Source of the DNA: UMGS1387 sp045541355
GTDB taxonomy: Bacteria; Bacillota; Clostridia; Oscillospirales; CAG-382
NCBI GenBank assembly: GCA_045541355.1
Contig: JAZQIW010000102.1
Span: 1 to 30,099, forward strand
Reading direction: 5' to 3'
DNA: 30,099 nucleotides
The position numbers were made by a program, and so were the translations under genes. This document shows positions 1-7,320 of the stretch, one piece after another (position 1 is the first letter of the stretch; the number at the start of each line of letters is the position of its first letter). The notes under the pieces are model-generated. The model was not told where the DNA came from and did not search any database. It saw nothing but the letters and a program-made list of their open reading frames with translations.

Positions 1-351
1 TGGTGGAGGCGAGGAGAGTCGAACTCCTGTCCGAAAACCCATTCATACACCTTTCTACGAGCGTAGTCTGTTGTTAAAATTCCCTGCAAATGCCATCAAC
101 AAACAAACGGCAAAAGCAGGTAGCTTCATAAGTTCATGCCGGCCCGCAAAGCTTAGAGCCGTTCACGTTCACCGCTAAAGTGACACCGAGTTCTGAGCCG
201 CGGTGCTCTCAGAGTCGATGGCCGCCGTTAGTTAGGCAGCGTAAGCTAAATTATTGTTAGCGTTTATATTTAGGTTGCAGTCCTTTAAGGCCGCCTGCAT
301 TCCTGCTCGCTTAGCATACTTCAAAATCCCCGTCGAAACCTTTACGCCCCC
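1..351 (-). ncRNA. ssrA: transfer-messenger RNA (tmRNA)
   Basis: tmRNA frees ribosomes stalled on mRNAs without a stop codon and adds a degradation tag to the unfinished protein. Read on the minus strand, the 5' end GGGGGCG (345-351) pairs with CGCCTCC before an encoded CCA (1-3), giving the seven-pair tRNA-like acceptor stem with one G-U. The T-arm motif GTTCGACTC lies just inside the 3' end. The tag reading frame runs from 261 down to 232: GCT resume codon, then codons for ANNNLAYAA, then TAA. The Leu-Ala-Tyr-Ala-Ala end is a standard hydrophobic ClpXP-type degron. The 351-nt size fits a one-piece tmRNA. Its protein partner SmpB is at 17166-17639, and the ClpXP protease that reads such tags is at 11034-12910. 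The exact resume codon is inferred from position and the usual Ala start. Confidence 0.95.
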
Positions 352-372
352 GTGAATTCTGTTTTCATTGCC

Positions 373-401
373 ATTTTATCATAAAATCTTAAAAAAGTCA
401 A
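373..401 (-). promoter_or_regulatory. tmRNA promoter
   Basis: On the minus strand TTGACT (396-401) and TAAAAT (373-378) are separated by 17 nt. Transcription would start near 366, leaving a short 5' leader before the mature tmRNA end at 351, as expected for an RNase P-processed precursor. Confidence 0.75.
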
Positions 402-503
402 TACAATTAAGGGTGTTAATCGTCATTTTACCAAAAATCATTCCCCTGTAAATGAGCAGTTTCAACAAAAAAATGATAAAACAAATCTTTACAAATATTT
501 GTA

Positions 504-533
504 TTGACAAAAGACAAGGCATTGTGTTATAAT
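504..533 (+). promoter_or_regulatory. Promoter of the GLUG-repeat protein gene
   Basis: TTGACA (504-509) and TATAAT (528-533) are separated by 18 nt, both perfect consensus hexamers. The start codon is about 50 nt beyond the predicted transcription start, preceded by the ribosome binding site AAGGAAG (577-583). Confidence 0.8.
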
Positions 534-591
534 TCATTTGTATATAATTGCGTAAATAGCAATAAAATAATGTATTAAGGAAGTATTTGCT

Positions 592-2385
592 ATGAAAAAA
601 TCAACATTTCGCAAGGCCTTGATCCTTTTGGCGCTTATGATTGCAGTGGCAATTCCTGCGGCTGCTCTTACAGGCTCCGGCACATCCGATGACCCCTATA
701 TGGTTACATCGGCGGATGACCTTCTTGAAATCGGAAATTATCCTTCCGCTTATTTTCAGCAGAACGGAAATATCGTGATTAACGATGCAAACCTGTTCAA
801 GAGTGACGCAAACGGAGTGATTACAGAAGCAAACGGTGCAGTAGAGTGGACTCCTGTTGACTTCTCGGGTACTTATAACGGCGGCGGTTACTATATCACA
901 GGTCTTTATGTTACAAGTAATAATGCAAACGGCGGTCTTTTCGGCACACTCACAGATGCAAATGTAATCAATCTGAAACTTGATTTTGCACTTGTTGAAT
1001 CAGACGAATACGCAGGTATCGTAGCAGCAAAGGCTGAAGGTGCAACAGCTATCAGTAACGTTGCTGTATCCGGTTCAGTAATCGGTAAGACTACAAAGAC
1101 AATGAATACAGTCGGCGGTGTTGTAGGTCTTCTTGGTAAGGGTGCGACAATCAATGATACGGCAAGCTACGCAGACGTTACGGGCGCAACAAGTTACAGC
1201 GCAAACGTAGGCGGTATTGCAGGTGTTAACTACGGTGCTGTTACAGCATCCGGCTTTGGCGGTAATGTTTACGGCACAGCAACATACTATGATGCTGCAA
1301 TCGGCGGTGTTGTAGGTTATAACGCAGGCTCCGTAAAGAACTGCCGTGTCGGTAACATGGCGAAGGTCGGCGGCGAGAGCACAGCTCTTGTTAATGACTG
1401 CTTTGTAGGCGGCGTTGTAGGTCTCAATAAGGGTACGGTTGAATATAATGTAAATGAGAGCGCAGTTACTGCAAAGAACTACTCCAGCGGCGACAGCATC
1501 GTTGCAGCAGGTGGTATTGTAGGCGCGACAATAGATGCAGGCGTTTCCGAAAGTAAGAACTCAGGTTCAGTTTTCGGCGAATACGTATACGCAGGCGGTG
1601 TTGCAGGCGTTGCGGTTTCCGACAGCGGTGCTTATATAGTTGAAAAGTGTGATAACGAAGGTGAAGTTTCCTCTGCATACGGTGTTGCAGGCGGTATCGT
1701 CGGCAGAGCAGTAGCAGCAGGTGAGGGTTATGTCACAATCAAGCTTTCTGTTGTGGACTGTAATAACACAGGCGCACTTTCAGGTAATGCAACAGGTGAG
1801 GTTGCAGGTGAGACAGCAACAGTTGAAAGCGCACAGGTTGTTCTCGGCGAGGAAGTATCTGCTTACGCAGGCACATGCTCTTCCAAGACTCTCAGCGTAA
1901 TCACAGCAGCATCCGAGCAGTACGGTGCAAACATTCAGGCTACCGGTGAAGGTTCAATGTCTAAGCTTCAGATAGGCAGCACAGATAAGTACATTGTACG
2001 CTTTAACGGTGCAAGAGGTATCTTTGCTCCCAGACCTGTTATTGTTACATGGACAATGGTTACAGATACAGGTGCTGTTGAAATTGTTTCTGTTGATGCA
2101 AGCGGTCTTACACTTGCAGACGGCACACTTTCGGGTGAATTGAAGTTTAAGGTTTACACACCCGATACTCTTACAGCAGCAACAAGCGTTGTGGGCGTTT
2201 CGGTTGGCAACCAGTTTGTACTTGCAGACTTTGTAGGTGTTGACACCTCCAAGAGATGTGTTGAGTATACGGCTAACATTTCCGCAGCTACAACAGCGAC
2301 AGGAACAATCAACGTAAATGTTCACGTTGTTGATACAACAGATGCCATGAATCCTCTTTGCGACAAGAAGACAGCATCCAAGTAA
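592..2385 (+). CDS. Secreted GLUG-repeat (beta-helix-like) protein
   Basis: A 597-residue exported protein. Residues 1-25 form a classic signal peptide: MKKSTFRK, a hydrophobic stretch, then AIPAAA with likely cleavage before LTGSG. The mature start, GSGTSDDPYMVTSADDL, is the entry motif common in secreted proteins with GLUG repeats. Residues about 110-400 hold many glycine-rich repeats of the type GGVVGLLGKG, GGIAGVNYG, GGVVGYNAG, GGVVGLNKG and GGIVGATID, matching the GLUG motif family, which is thought to fold as a solenoid on the cell surface. Residues about 420-597 are a Thr/Ser/Val-rich domain I do not recognise. There is no LPXTG motif and no C-terminal membrane segment, so it is probably released or held non-covalently. 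It has its own promoter and terminator, so it is monocistronic. The ligand is unknown; adhesion or glycan binding is a guess from the family. Confidence 0.85.
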   Translation: MKKSTFRKALILLALMIAVAIPAAALTGSGTSDDPYMVTSADDLLEIGNYPSAYFQQNGNIVINDANLFKSDANGVITEANGAVEWTPVDFSGTYNGGGYYITGLYVTSNNANGGLFGTLTDANVINLKLDFALVESDEYAGIVAAKAEGATAISNVAVSGSVIGKTTKTMNTVGGVVGLLGKGATINDTASYADVTGATSYSANVGGIAGVNYGAVTASGFGGNVYGTATYYDAAIGGVVGYNAGSVKNCRVGNMAKVGGESTALVNDCFVGGVVGLNKGTVEYNVNESAVTAKNYSSGDSIVAAGGIVGATIDAGVSESKNSGSVFGEYVYAGGVAGVAVSDSGAYIVEKCDNEGEVSSAYGVAGGIVGRAVAAGEGYVTIKLSVVDCNNTGALSGNATGEVAGETATVESAQVVLGEEVSAYAGTCSSKTLSVITAASEQYGANIQATGEGSMSKLQIGSTDKYIVRFNGARGIFAPRPVIVTWTMVTDTGAVEIVSVDASGLTLADGTLSGELKFKVYTPDTLTAATSVVGVSVGNQFVLADFVGVDTSKRCVEYTANISAATTATGTINVNVHVVDTTDAMNPLCDKKTASK

Positions 2386-2409
2386 GATACGGACAAAACC
2401 AATAGAATG

Positions 2410-2441
2410 GGGGACAGTAAATGCTGTCCCCTTGATTTTTT
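2410..2441 (+). terminator. Intrinsic terminator after the GLUG gene
   Basis: GGGGACAG (2410-2417), a 6-nt loop and CTGTCCCC (2424-2431) are followed by TTGATTTTTT. This perfect 8-bp stem with a U-run ends the GLUG transcript. It also argues that coding of the next gene starts downstream of it. Confidence 0.9.
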
Positions 2442-2457
2442 AAGACGGGGTGAGACG

Positions 2458-2823
2458 GTGGCATACGTGTATATAGTCCGATGCGGAGACGATACACTCT
2501 ATACGGGCATAACAAAGGATATTCAAAAGAGAATGAAAACGCACCTTGGCGGAACGGCAACGGCGGCAAAATACACAAGAAGCCATAAAGTGTCTGAGCT
2601 TTTGTCGCTGTGGATGTGTGATGATTACAAAGCGGCGGCAAAGCTTGAGTATGCCATAAAGAAGAAGCTTACAAGAACGCAGAAGTGGGAGCTTGTGGCA
2701 AATCCCGATAGCCTGTGCGAGGTTTTTCCGCACCTGTCCGAACTTCAATTCACCCATCTTGACGGGATAACGCTTGAGGATTGCGTTGAAGGAAAAGTGA
2801 AGTCAGAGATAGAAGAAAAATAA
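2458..2823 (+). CDS. GIY-YIG endonuclease-family protein (UPF0213/YhbQ-like)
   Basis: A single-domain GIY-YIG nuclease-fold protein of 121 residues. From this start it reads (M)AYVYIVRCGDDTLYTGIT, in which the first half-motif is the YVYIV strand and the second is YTGIT. KRMKTH follows and a conserved Glu lies further on in KLEYAIKKKL. This is the usual layout and length of the small UPF0213 family related to the Slx1 nuclease domain; the cellular substrate of these stand-alone members is not established. I chose GTG at 2458 because GGGGTGAG lies just upstream and it gives the family's usual N-terminus. The in-frame ATG at 2407 would put the codons of a strong terminator hairpin (2410-2441) in the protein. 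No dedicated promoter is obvious, so it may rely on read-through of that terminator. Confidence 0.85.
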   Translation: MAYVYIVRCGDDTLYTGITKDIQKRMKTHLGGTATAAKYTRSHKVSELLSLWMCDDYKAAAKLEYAIKKKLTRTQKWELVANPDSLCEVFPHLSELQFTHLDGITLEDCVEGKVKSEIEEK

Positions 2824-2846
2824 TTAATTGCACGCTTTGCGGAATA

Positions 2847-2875
2847 TTGACAAAGACGGCAGGGTATAATATAAT
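2847..2875 (+). promoter_or_regulatory. Promoter of the zinc-ribbon membrane protein gene
   Basis: TTGACA (2847-2852) and TATAAT (2870-2875) are 17 nt apart. A second overlapping TATAAT at 2865-2870 has too short a spacer for the same -35. Confidence 0.8.
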
Positions 2876-2910
2876 ATTTATGGAAAACAACTCGGATGGG
2901 AGTGGATAAT

Positions 2911-4881
2911 ATGTTGTGTCCAAATTGCGGAAAAGATAATGTTGAGGGTTCAAAATTCTGCGGTGCTTGCGGAGCAAAAATGCCTGAAAACCTACAAGCG
3001 GCTGAGCAGAACAATGAATCTAAGCCTTCGGCAGAGTTTGTGCAGTACGAAGACGGGCAGTATTCTGACGGGCAGTATGCGCCGAAGCAGTATTCCGATG
3101 TGCCGTCGGAACAGTATATTTATGATAATCAGCAGTATATGCAGCCTCAGGAGCAGTACGGCGAAGCTAATGCACAGTATGTACCTCAGGAGCAGTACGG
3201 CGATGTTAGTGCACAGTATGTACCTGTTCAGGAACAGTATGTGTATCCTAACGCCGTGCGTAAGCCGAGAAAAAGCAAGAAAAGCCGAAGAAAGACAGCC
3301 TTCTTCAAACGCTATGGCAGACTGATAGCATTGATATCGGCGGTGGTAGTTGTTCTGATTGCGGTGGCGGCGGGAGTCGGCTCATGTATGTCGAAAAACA
3401 AGCTTGATGTAAGCGAGTATCCTCTTTTATATAAAAGTGACGGAGATTGGAAGTATATATATGTCGGCGAAAAGGAAGGCAAAATTCTCACCACCGACAG
3501 CGATGCAAGAGAAGCATACATAAAGGTGCCAAGCGGCGGAAATAAGATTTTCTTTGCCGAGGAATACAGTCTTGGTGAGTTTGATTTGTGTTACAGAAAA
3601 ACAAATGTAAAGGATCCCAAGAAGGGAACGGTAATTATTGAGCGCGGAGTTTCGGACTACTATGTGACGGTTGACGGAAATAGTGTGTTCTATCTGAAAA
3701 ACAACCGCCTGTATGTGTCTGACACCAAGAAAAGCGAGCTTATAGCAAAGGACGTGTCACAGCTTCTTGAGCTTTCGCCTGATTGCAGGGGTGTTCTGTA
3801 CAGAGCAGAAGACGGAGAGCTTTTCTATACCGAGGGCAAATGGACAATATCGGTTGGCGGACAGGATTGTAAGTATTACTATTTTTCCGATGACGGAACA
3901 AAAGTGTTTGTGGTTGAATACGGCGTGTACGGCGAGGATTTGTCTGTATGCAACACCGAAAAGGGTGCCAAGCCTTATGAAATAGGCAAGGACATTGAGA
4001 CTTATGTAAGCGACGATAATTACGATGTATTTTACTATATATCGGACAACAAGCTTTATTACAAGCAGGGCACGAAAAAGAGCATTCAGATAGAGCTTGA
4101 CGGACAGGTTGAGGAAATTTATACCTGCCTTACCGGAGAAGAAACAGAGTTTCTTGCATCGGTATACGGTGATGATACCGACAGCCTTTTCCTTCTCGAA
4201 GACGGAAAGGCAAGCCTTGTGCTTGATGACTATTCTTACAGCTATGAGTATCCGCTTCAGATTGTTAAAAGCGTTGACGTTGACAGGGAAACAACCTATT
4301 ACCGTAAGGGAACAGAGCTTTATGAAATAGAGCTTCCCGAAAATATAGGTCAGATGGCTGTTGAAGGTAAATATCTCTATGCAATTGTTGACTACAATGA
4401 AGATGCCGTTCTTTGCAGATACAAAATCGGCAAAAAGGGCATAGATTTTTCATCGCCAAAGGAGATTACCGATAATGTTTCCTACTTCATTCCGTGGGGT
4501 GAAAAGGGCTCATCGCTTGTAATTCTCCATGACGACAATGCCCTTGGAGTTTTTGACGGAAGCAAATACCATGAGGTTACGTCTGATATTGCAGATTGGT
4601 ATGGTTATATTGACGGAAAGATGATATTCTGCGAGGATGCAGACAGCGACGGCGTAGGTGTCCTTTCACGCTTTAACGGCAGAACAAGCAAGGTACTTGA
4701 AGAGGATGTGTATTATCATCTTGTTGTTATGTATGAAAATGACCTTATTTACTATGTTGATGATACCGACACGCTCTATCGTCTCAAAGGCTTTAAGAAA
4801 ACTGAAATAGATGATGATGTCTATGACGTAAGGCATCATCTGATTAATGCCGTTCTTACCAATGAAATGCTGAAGGAATAA
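2911..4881 (+). CDS. Zinc-ribbon, Q/Y-rich linker, single-TM exported protein of unknown function
   Basis: A 656-residue protein in three parts. Residues 1-25 are a zinc ribbon (Cys3, Cys6, Cys17, Cys20, as CPNCG and CGACG), typical of small N-terminal cytoplasmic zinc-ribbon domains in Firmicutes membrane proteins. Residues about 40-115 are a low-complexity linker rich in Gln, Tyr and acidic residues, including two copies of a 13-residue unit PQEQYGxxxAQYV. A basic patch (RKPRKSKKSRRK) precedes one membrane helix at about 137-158, so the zinc ribbon is inside and the large C-terminal part outside. The exterior part (about 160-656) has repeated short beta motifs such as YKSDGDWKYIYVG, DGNSVFYLKNNRLYVSD and DGKMIFCEDAD, suggestive of a beta-propeller like DUF5050/TolB-type repeats. 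ATG 2911 is preferred over ATG 2896 because GGGAGTGG sits at 2898-2905. A sensor or envelope role is inference only. Confidence 0.75.
   Translation: MLCPNCGKDNVEGSKFCGACGAKMPENLQAAEQNNESKPSAEFVQYEDGQYSDGQYAPKQYSDVPSEQYIYDNQQYMQPQEQYGEANAQYVPQEQYGDVSAQYVPVQEQYVYPNAVRKPRKSKKSRRKTAFFKRYGRLIALISAVVVVLIAVAAGVGSCMSKNKLDVSEYPLLYKSDGDWKYIYVGEKEGKILTTDSDAREAYIKVPSGGNKIFFAEEYSLGEFDLCYRKTNVKDPKKGTVIIERGVSDYYVTVDGNSVFYLKNNRLYVSDTKKSELIAKDVSQLLELSPDCRGVLYRAEDGELFYTEGKWTISVGGQDCKYYYFSDDGTKVFVVEYGVYGEDLSVCNTEKGAKPYEIGKDIETYVSDDNYDVFYYISDNKLYYKQGTKKSIQIELDGQVEEIYTCLTGEETEFLASVYGDDTDSLFLLEDGKASLVLDDYSYSYEYPLQIVKSVDVDRETTYYRKGTELYEIELPENIGQMAVEGKYLYAIVDYNEDAVLCRYKIGKKGIDFSSPKEITDNVSYFIPWGEKGSSLVILHDDNALGVFDGSKYHEVTSDIADWYGYIDGKMIFCEDADSDGVGVLSRFNGRTSKVLEEDVYYHLVVMYENDLIYYVDDTDTLYRLKGFKKTEIDDDVYDVRHHLINAVLTNEMLKE
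3145..3222 (+). repeat. Two 39-bp in-frame tandem units coding the Q/Y linker
   Basis: Units at 3145-3183 and 3184-3222 each encode PQEQYG(E/D)xxAQYV. A partial third unit (PVQEQYV) follows. Copy number of such a unit can vary by slippage. Confidence 0.8.
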
Positions 4882-4932
4882 GCTACTAACAGCAGGAATT
4901 TTCATATTCTCTCATTCTTGAGTCAAGCAATT

Positions 4933-4964
4933 CGCTGATGTCTTCTTGGCATCAGCGTTTTTTT
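4933..4964 (+). terminator. Intrinsic terminator after the zinc-ribbon protein gene
   Basis: CGCTGATG (4933-4940), a 9-nt loop and CATCAGCG (4950-4957) are followed by seven T. Confidence 0.9.
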
Positions 4965-4988
4965 CTTTCTTCTTTTTGTTACTTTGGG

Positions 4989-5044
4989 AGTTACTTCCTG
5001 CCAGACAAGAAGTAACTTAAATAAGCAAATAAAAAGTAACTTAA
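4989..5044. repeat. AGTAACTT inverted and direct repeats in an A-rich intergenic stretch
   Basis: AGTTACTTC (4989-4997) and GAAGTAACT (5009-5017) can form a 9-bp stem. AAGTAACTTAA occurs at 5010-5020 and again at 5034-5044. The motif resembles the right flank of repeat copy A near 25720-25741 (CTCCTGCCCGATAAAAAGTA). It is followed by an A/G-rich stretch (5060-5100) with no credible gene. Confidence 0.5.
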
Positions 5045-5109
5045 AGAATTACAACTCAAATCAAGAAAAGAAGAAGAAAAGAAGAAGAAAAACAAAAACC
5101 ATAAAAGTA

Positions 5110-5138
5110 TTGACTTGCAGAGTAAAAAAAGCTATAAT
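5110..5138 (+). promoter_or_regulatory. Promoter of the LytM-like protein gene
   Basis: TTGACT (5110-5115) and TATAAT (5133-5138) are 17 nt apart. Transcription would start near 5145. This makes an ATG at 5151 nearly leaderless and favours the TTG start at 5178. Confidence 0.8.
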
Positions 5139-5177
5139 TGTATTGTGTAAATGTCAAAAAGAAAGGAATTGAAAGCC

Positions 5178-6872
5178 TTGAGTAATGTAAGCTTCTTTAA
5201 AACAAATAAGACGGCACGTGCAGTAGTGTGCCTTTTGCTTTTCGTTCCCCTTGTAATAGCAATAATATCGGGAGTGTTTACAGACCCTAACTCCGTTACG
5301 GCAAATAGCCTTGAACATATCACTGTAACTGCATCCAAAACAGGTCATGTGTTTGAATTTAGTGATAGCCATACGCTTGAGCTTTATTCCTCCGTGTCTC
5401 ATAATGCAAGAAAAATTGACGGTACTTTCCGCGACTTCTCTCTTGAAACACCTTATAGTGTCACCTTCAGAGAGAATACGGGCGACCCCATTACATATGA
5501 ATTTTATATGACAACAAATAAGGATGACTGCGTCTACGTTTCCCCCGCAGGAGAATACTTTATGATGGCAGCCGAAATTGCCGAAAAGCTTATTGTCAGA
5601 GAAGAATTTTCTTCCCTCAATGACCTTATGCCCCTTCCTGCAATTTCCGTCTCGGGCTTCATAGACGGTGTTTCTCTTGAGCCGGATTCCTATGAATGGA
5701 CATATACAGCTCTTGACGGAACTCTTGCTACTGTAAAGAATACCTCAAAGGCTAAGAATCCTGTAATCAAATTCGATAACAGTGATGAGGGCTTCCTTTC
5801 GGTTGGTTTTGATAAGACACCCGACTCTCTTAAGTTGACTCTTAAGAACGGCGCAAGCATAGTGTTCGATGATAAATACGAAAACTTCTCCACAGTCAAG
5901 AATACCTCATATACCTCCGACACTCCGCTTTCTCTGACGGTTGTTGCGGAGTGGTATGAAATCGAGGGAGCAGAGTTTTACGGCTCTGCAACATATACGG
6001 CAGACCTGCTTTATGATGTTGCACCCTCTTACAGAATAGTTGATGCCAACGGCGTTTATGCCGGTGACTTTACGGTTCTCAGAATGAGCGACTTTAATGA
6101 CGGAGAAAAGCTTACGATTATAAATGACCTTGGTATTCCCGAGCAGACAAATGTCTATGATATTGATGAAGAGGGCATAAAGATTGCGTTTATTCCTTTC
6201 TCGCCCGATGCTGCTGTCGGCGAGCATACACTTACACTCAAGACCGAAAGCGGACATACAAGCGAGGTTACCGCAAAGGTAAAGAGTGCCAAGGAGCTTA
6301 CAAGCCAGACCCTTATTATTGAGGAGGATTCCTTGAGTAAGGCGTTTACCGAGGCAGGTCTCAAGGAATTCAATGACCTTGTTCTAAAGCTTACCTCCGA
6401 AAGCGTAAATCAGCATCTCTATGAAGGAAAGTTTGTATACCCCACAGGCTCGAATAAGACGGCACCCGGCTCTGCGACATTCGGTACACACCGTAAGGTG
6501 CTCAGCCTCTATACCGGCGAATATACCCAGAACGGTCTTGACCTTGCGGCGCAGAACGGACAGGATATTAAGGCATCAAACAGCGGTAAGGTCGTGTTTG
6601 CAGGAGAAAATACTTTCTTTGGAAACCTTGTGGTTGTTGACCATGGCTGCGGAATACTTTCCTACTACGGAAACCTTGAAAGCATAGACGTCAAGGTCGG
6701 CGATTCAGTTGTTAAGAATGATACGGTGCTTGGTAAGGCAGGCTCAACAGGCTTTGCCTGTGTTGTTGACGGTGCTTCGACAAAGTCTACAACCCTCACC
6801 CACTTTGCGTTCTCCTTCGGCGGCGTGTTCATCGACCCCCAGAGTCCCTGTAAGTACGGTGTAAACTTCTGA
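5178..6872 (+). CDS. Membrane-anchored LytM/M23-fold protein, probably catalytically inactive
   Basis: A 564-residue envelope protein. Residues about 14-36 (TARAVVCLLLFVPLVIAIIS) form one N-terminal membrane helix, with the rest outside. The middle (about 40-430) is beta-rich and unrecognised. The C-terminal 140 residues follow the M23/LytM pattern: QNGLDLAAQNGQDIKA, a GKVVFAGENTFFGNLVVVDHG strand region, SYYGNL, VGDSVVKNDTVLGKAGSTG and LTHFAF. Compared with active M23 enzymes (HxxxD, YxHL, HxH), the first His aligns with Gln451, the YxHL His with Asn499 and the first His of HxH with Leu540. Only Asp455 and His542 remain, so zinc-dependent cleavage is unlikely. Known inactive LytM proteins (B. 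subtilis SpoIIQ, E. coli EnvC) act as scaffolds or amidase activators. TTG 5178 is chosen over ATG 5151 because GAAAGGAA (5161-5168) and the promoter position suit it. Alignment is by eye. Confidence 0.8.
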   Translation: MSNVSFFKTNKTARAVVCLLLFVPLVIAIISGVFTDPNSVTANSLEHITVTASKTGHVFEFSDSHTLELYSSVSHNARKIDGTFRDFSLETPYSVTFRENTGDPITYEFYMTTNKDDCVYVSPAGEYFMMAAEIAEKLIVREEFSSLNDLMPLPAISVSGFIDGVSLEPDSYEWTYTALDGTLATVKNTSKAKNPVIKFDNSDEGFLSVGFDKTPDSLKLTLKNGASIVFDDKYENFSTVKNTSYTSDTPLSLTVVAEWYEIEGAEFYGSATYTADLLYDVAPSYRIVDANGVYAGDFTVLRMSDFNDGEKLTIINDLGIPEQTNVYDIDEEGIKIAFIPFSPDAAVGEHTLTLKTESGHTSEVTAKVKSAKELTSQTLIIEEDSLSKAFTEAGLKEFNDLVLKLTSESVNQHLYEGKFVYPTGSNKTAPGSATFGTHRKVLSLYTGEYTQNGLDLAAQNGQDIKASNSGKVVFAGENTFFGNLVVVDHGCGILSYYGNLESIDVKVGDSVVKNDTVLGKAGSTGFACVVDGASTKSTTLTHFAFSFGGVFIDPQSPCKYGVNF

Positions 6873-6882
6873 TAATAAATAA

Positions 6883-6912
6883 TGCGGCAGCCGAAAGACT
6901 GCCGCACTTTTA
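6883..6912 (+). terminator. Intrinsic terminator after the LytM-like gene
   Basis: TGCGGCAG (6883-6890), an 8-nt loop and CTGCCGCA (6899-6906) are followed by CTTTTAT. The U-run is short but the stem is perfect and only 10 nt from the stop codon. Confidence 0.8.
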
Positions 6913-7000
6913 TGAATTAATTATTCATTATTCATCATTCATTATTAATTAAAAAATCCTGTCGAACAGGAAATATCTTGAAAATGAACAGTAAAAAAAT

Positions 7001-7030
7001 AAAAAATCCCGTCTTTCGACAGGATTTTTC
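7001..7030 (-). terminator. Intrinsic terminator of the tRNA-Lys transcript
   Basis: Read on the minus strand: AAAATCCTGTC, GAAA tetraloop, GACGGGATTTTTT, directly after the tRNA 3' end. The stretch 6913-7000 to its left is AT-rich (ATTATTCATTATTCATCATTC type simple sequence) and holds nothing I recognise. Confidence 0.85.
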
Positions 7031-7034
7031 ATCA

Positions 7035-7110
7035 TGGTGCTCCTGCGGAGAATCGAACTCCGGACACCTAGATTAAAAGTCTAGTGCTCTACCGGCTGAG
7101 CTACAGGGGC
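7035..7110 (-). tRNA. tRNA-Lys (anticodon UUU)
   Basis: The 76-nt minus-strand sequence starts GCCCCTGTAGCTCAGCCGGT and ends with an encoded CCA. The anticodon arm is CTAGA-CTTTTAA-TCTAG, giving anticodon TTT (lysine). The T-arm has GGAGTTCGATTCTCC, and the acceptor GCCCCTG pairs with the 3' CAGGAGC with one G-A/wobble imperfection. It has its own promoter and terminator, so it is a single-gene unit between two plus-strand genes. Confidence 0.96.
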
Positions 7111-7139
7111 AAAACCGACTACAAGTAATCAGCCCTAAT

Positions 7140-7168
7140 AATATACCATAAAGAAACTTGTTTGTCAA
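7140..7168 (-). promoter_or_regulatory. tRNA-Lys promoter
   Basis: On the minus strand TTGACA (7163-7168) and TATATT (7140-7145) are 17 nt apart, about 30 nt upstream of the mature tRNA 5' end. Confidence 0.85.
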
Positions 7169-7262
7169 GAACTTTTTTGGTTTTTTTAATTAAAGGGCAA
7201 ATTTAAATCCGAATTGTTGTTTTTTTATATTCAAAGTAGTAGAATAAACAACTTGAAATATC

Positions 7263-7291
7263 TTGAAAAATGAAATGTTGAATGGTAAAAT
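7263..7291 (+). promoter_or_regulatory. Promoter of the HTH-ADP-ribosylglycohydrolase gene
   Basis: TTGAAA (7263-7268) and TAAAAT (7286-7291) are 17 nt apart. The ribosome binding site AAGAGGTG follows, 7 nt before the ATG at 7321. Confidence 0.65.
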
Positions 7292-7320
7292 AAATAAAAA
7301 AGACCAAGAGGTGAAATTGC

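Noticed and set aside
2407..2457. 17-codon N-terminal extension of the GIY-YIG protein
   Set aside because: It overlaps the intrinsic terminator at 2410-2441 and lacks a ribosome binding site.
4984..5172. Lys/Asn-rich 62-codon plus-strand ORF
   Set aside because: It is translation of an A-rich intergenic stretch, runs through the promoter at 5110-5138, and has no ribosome binding site.
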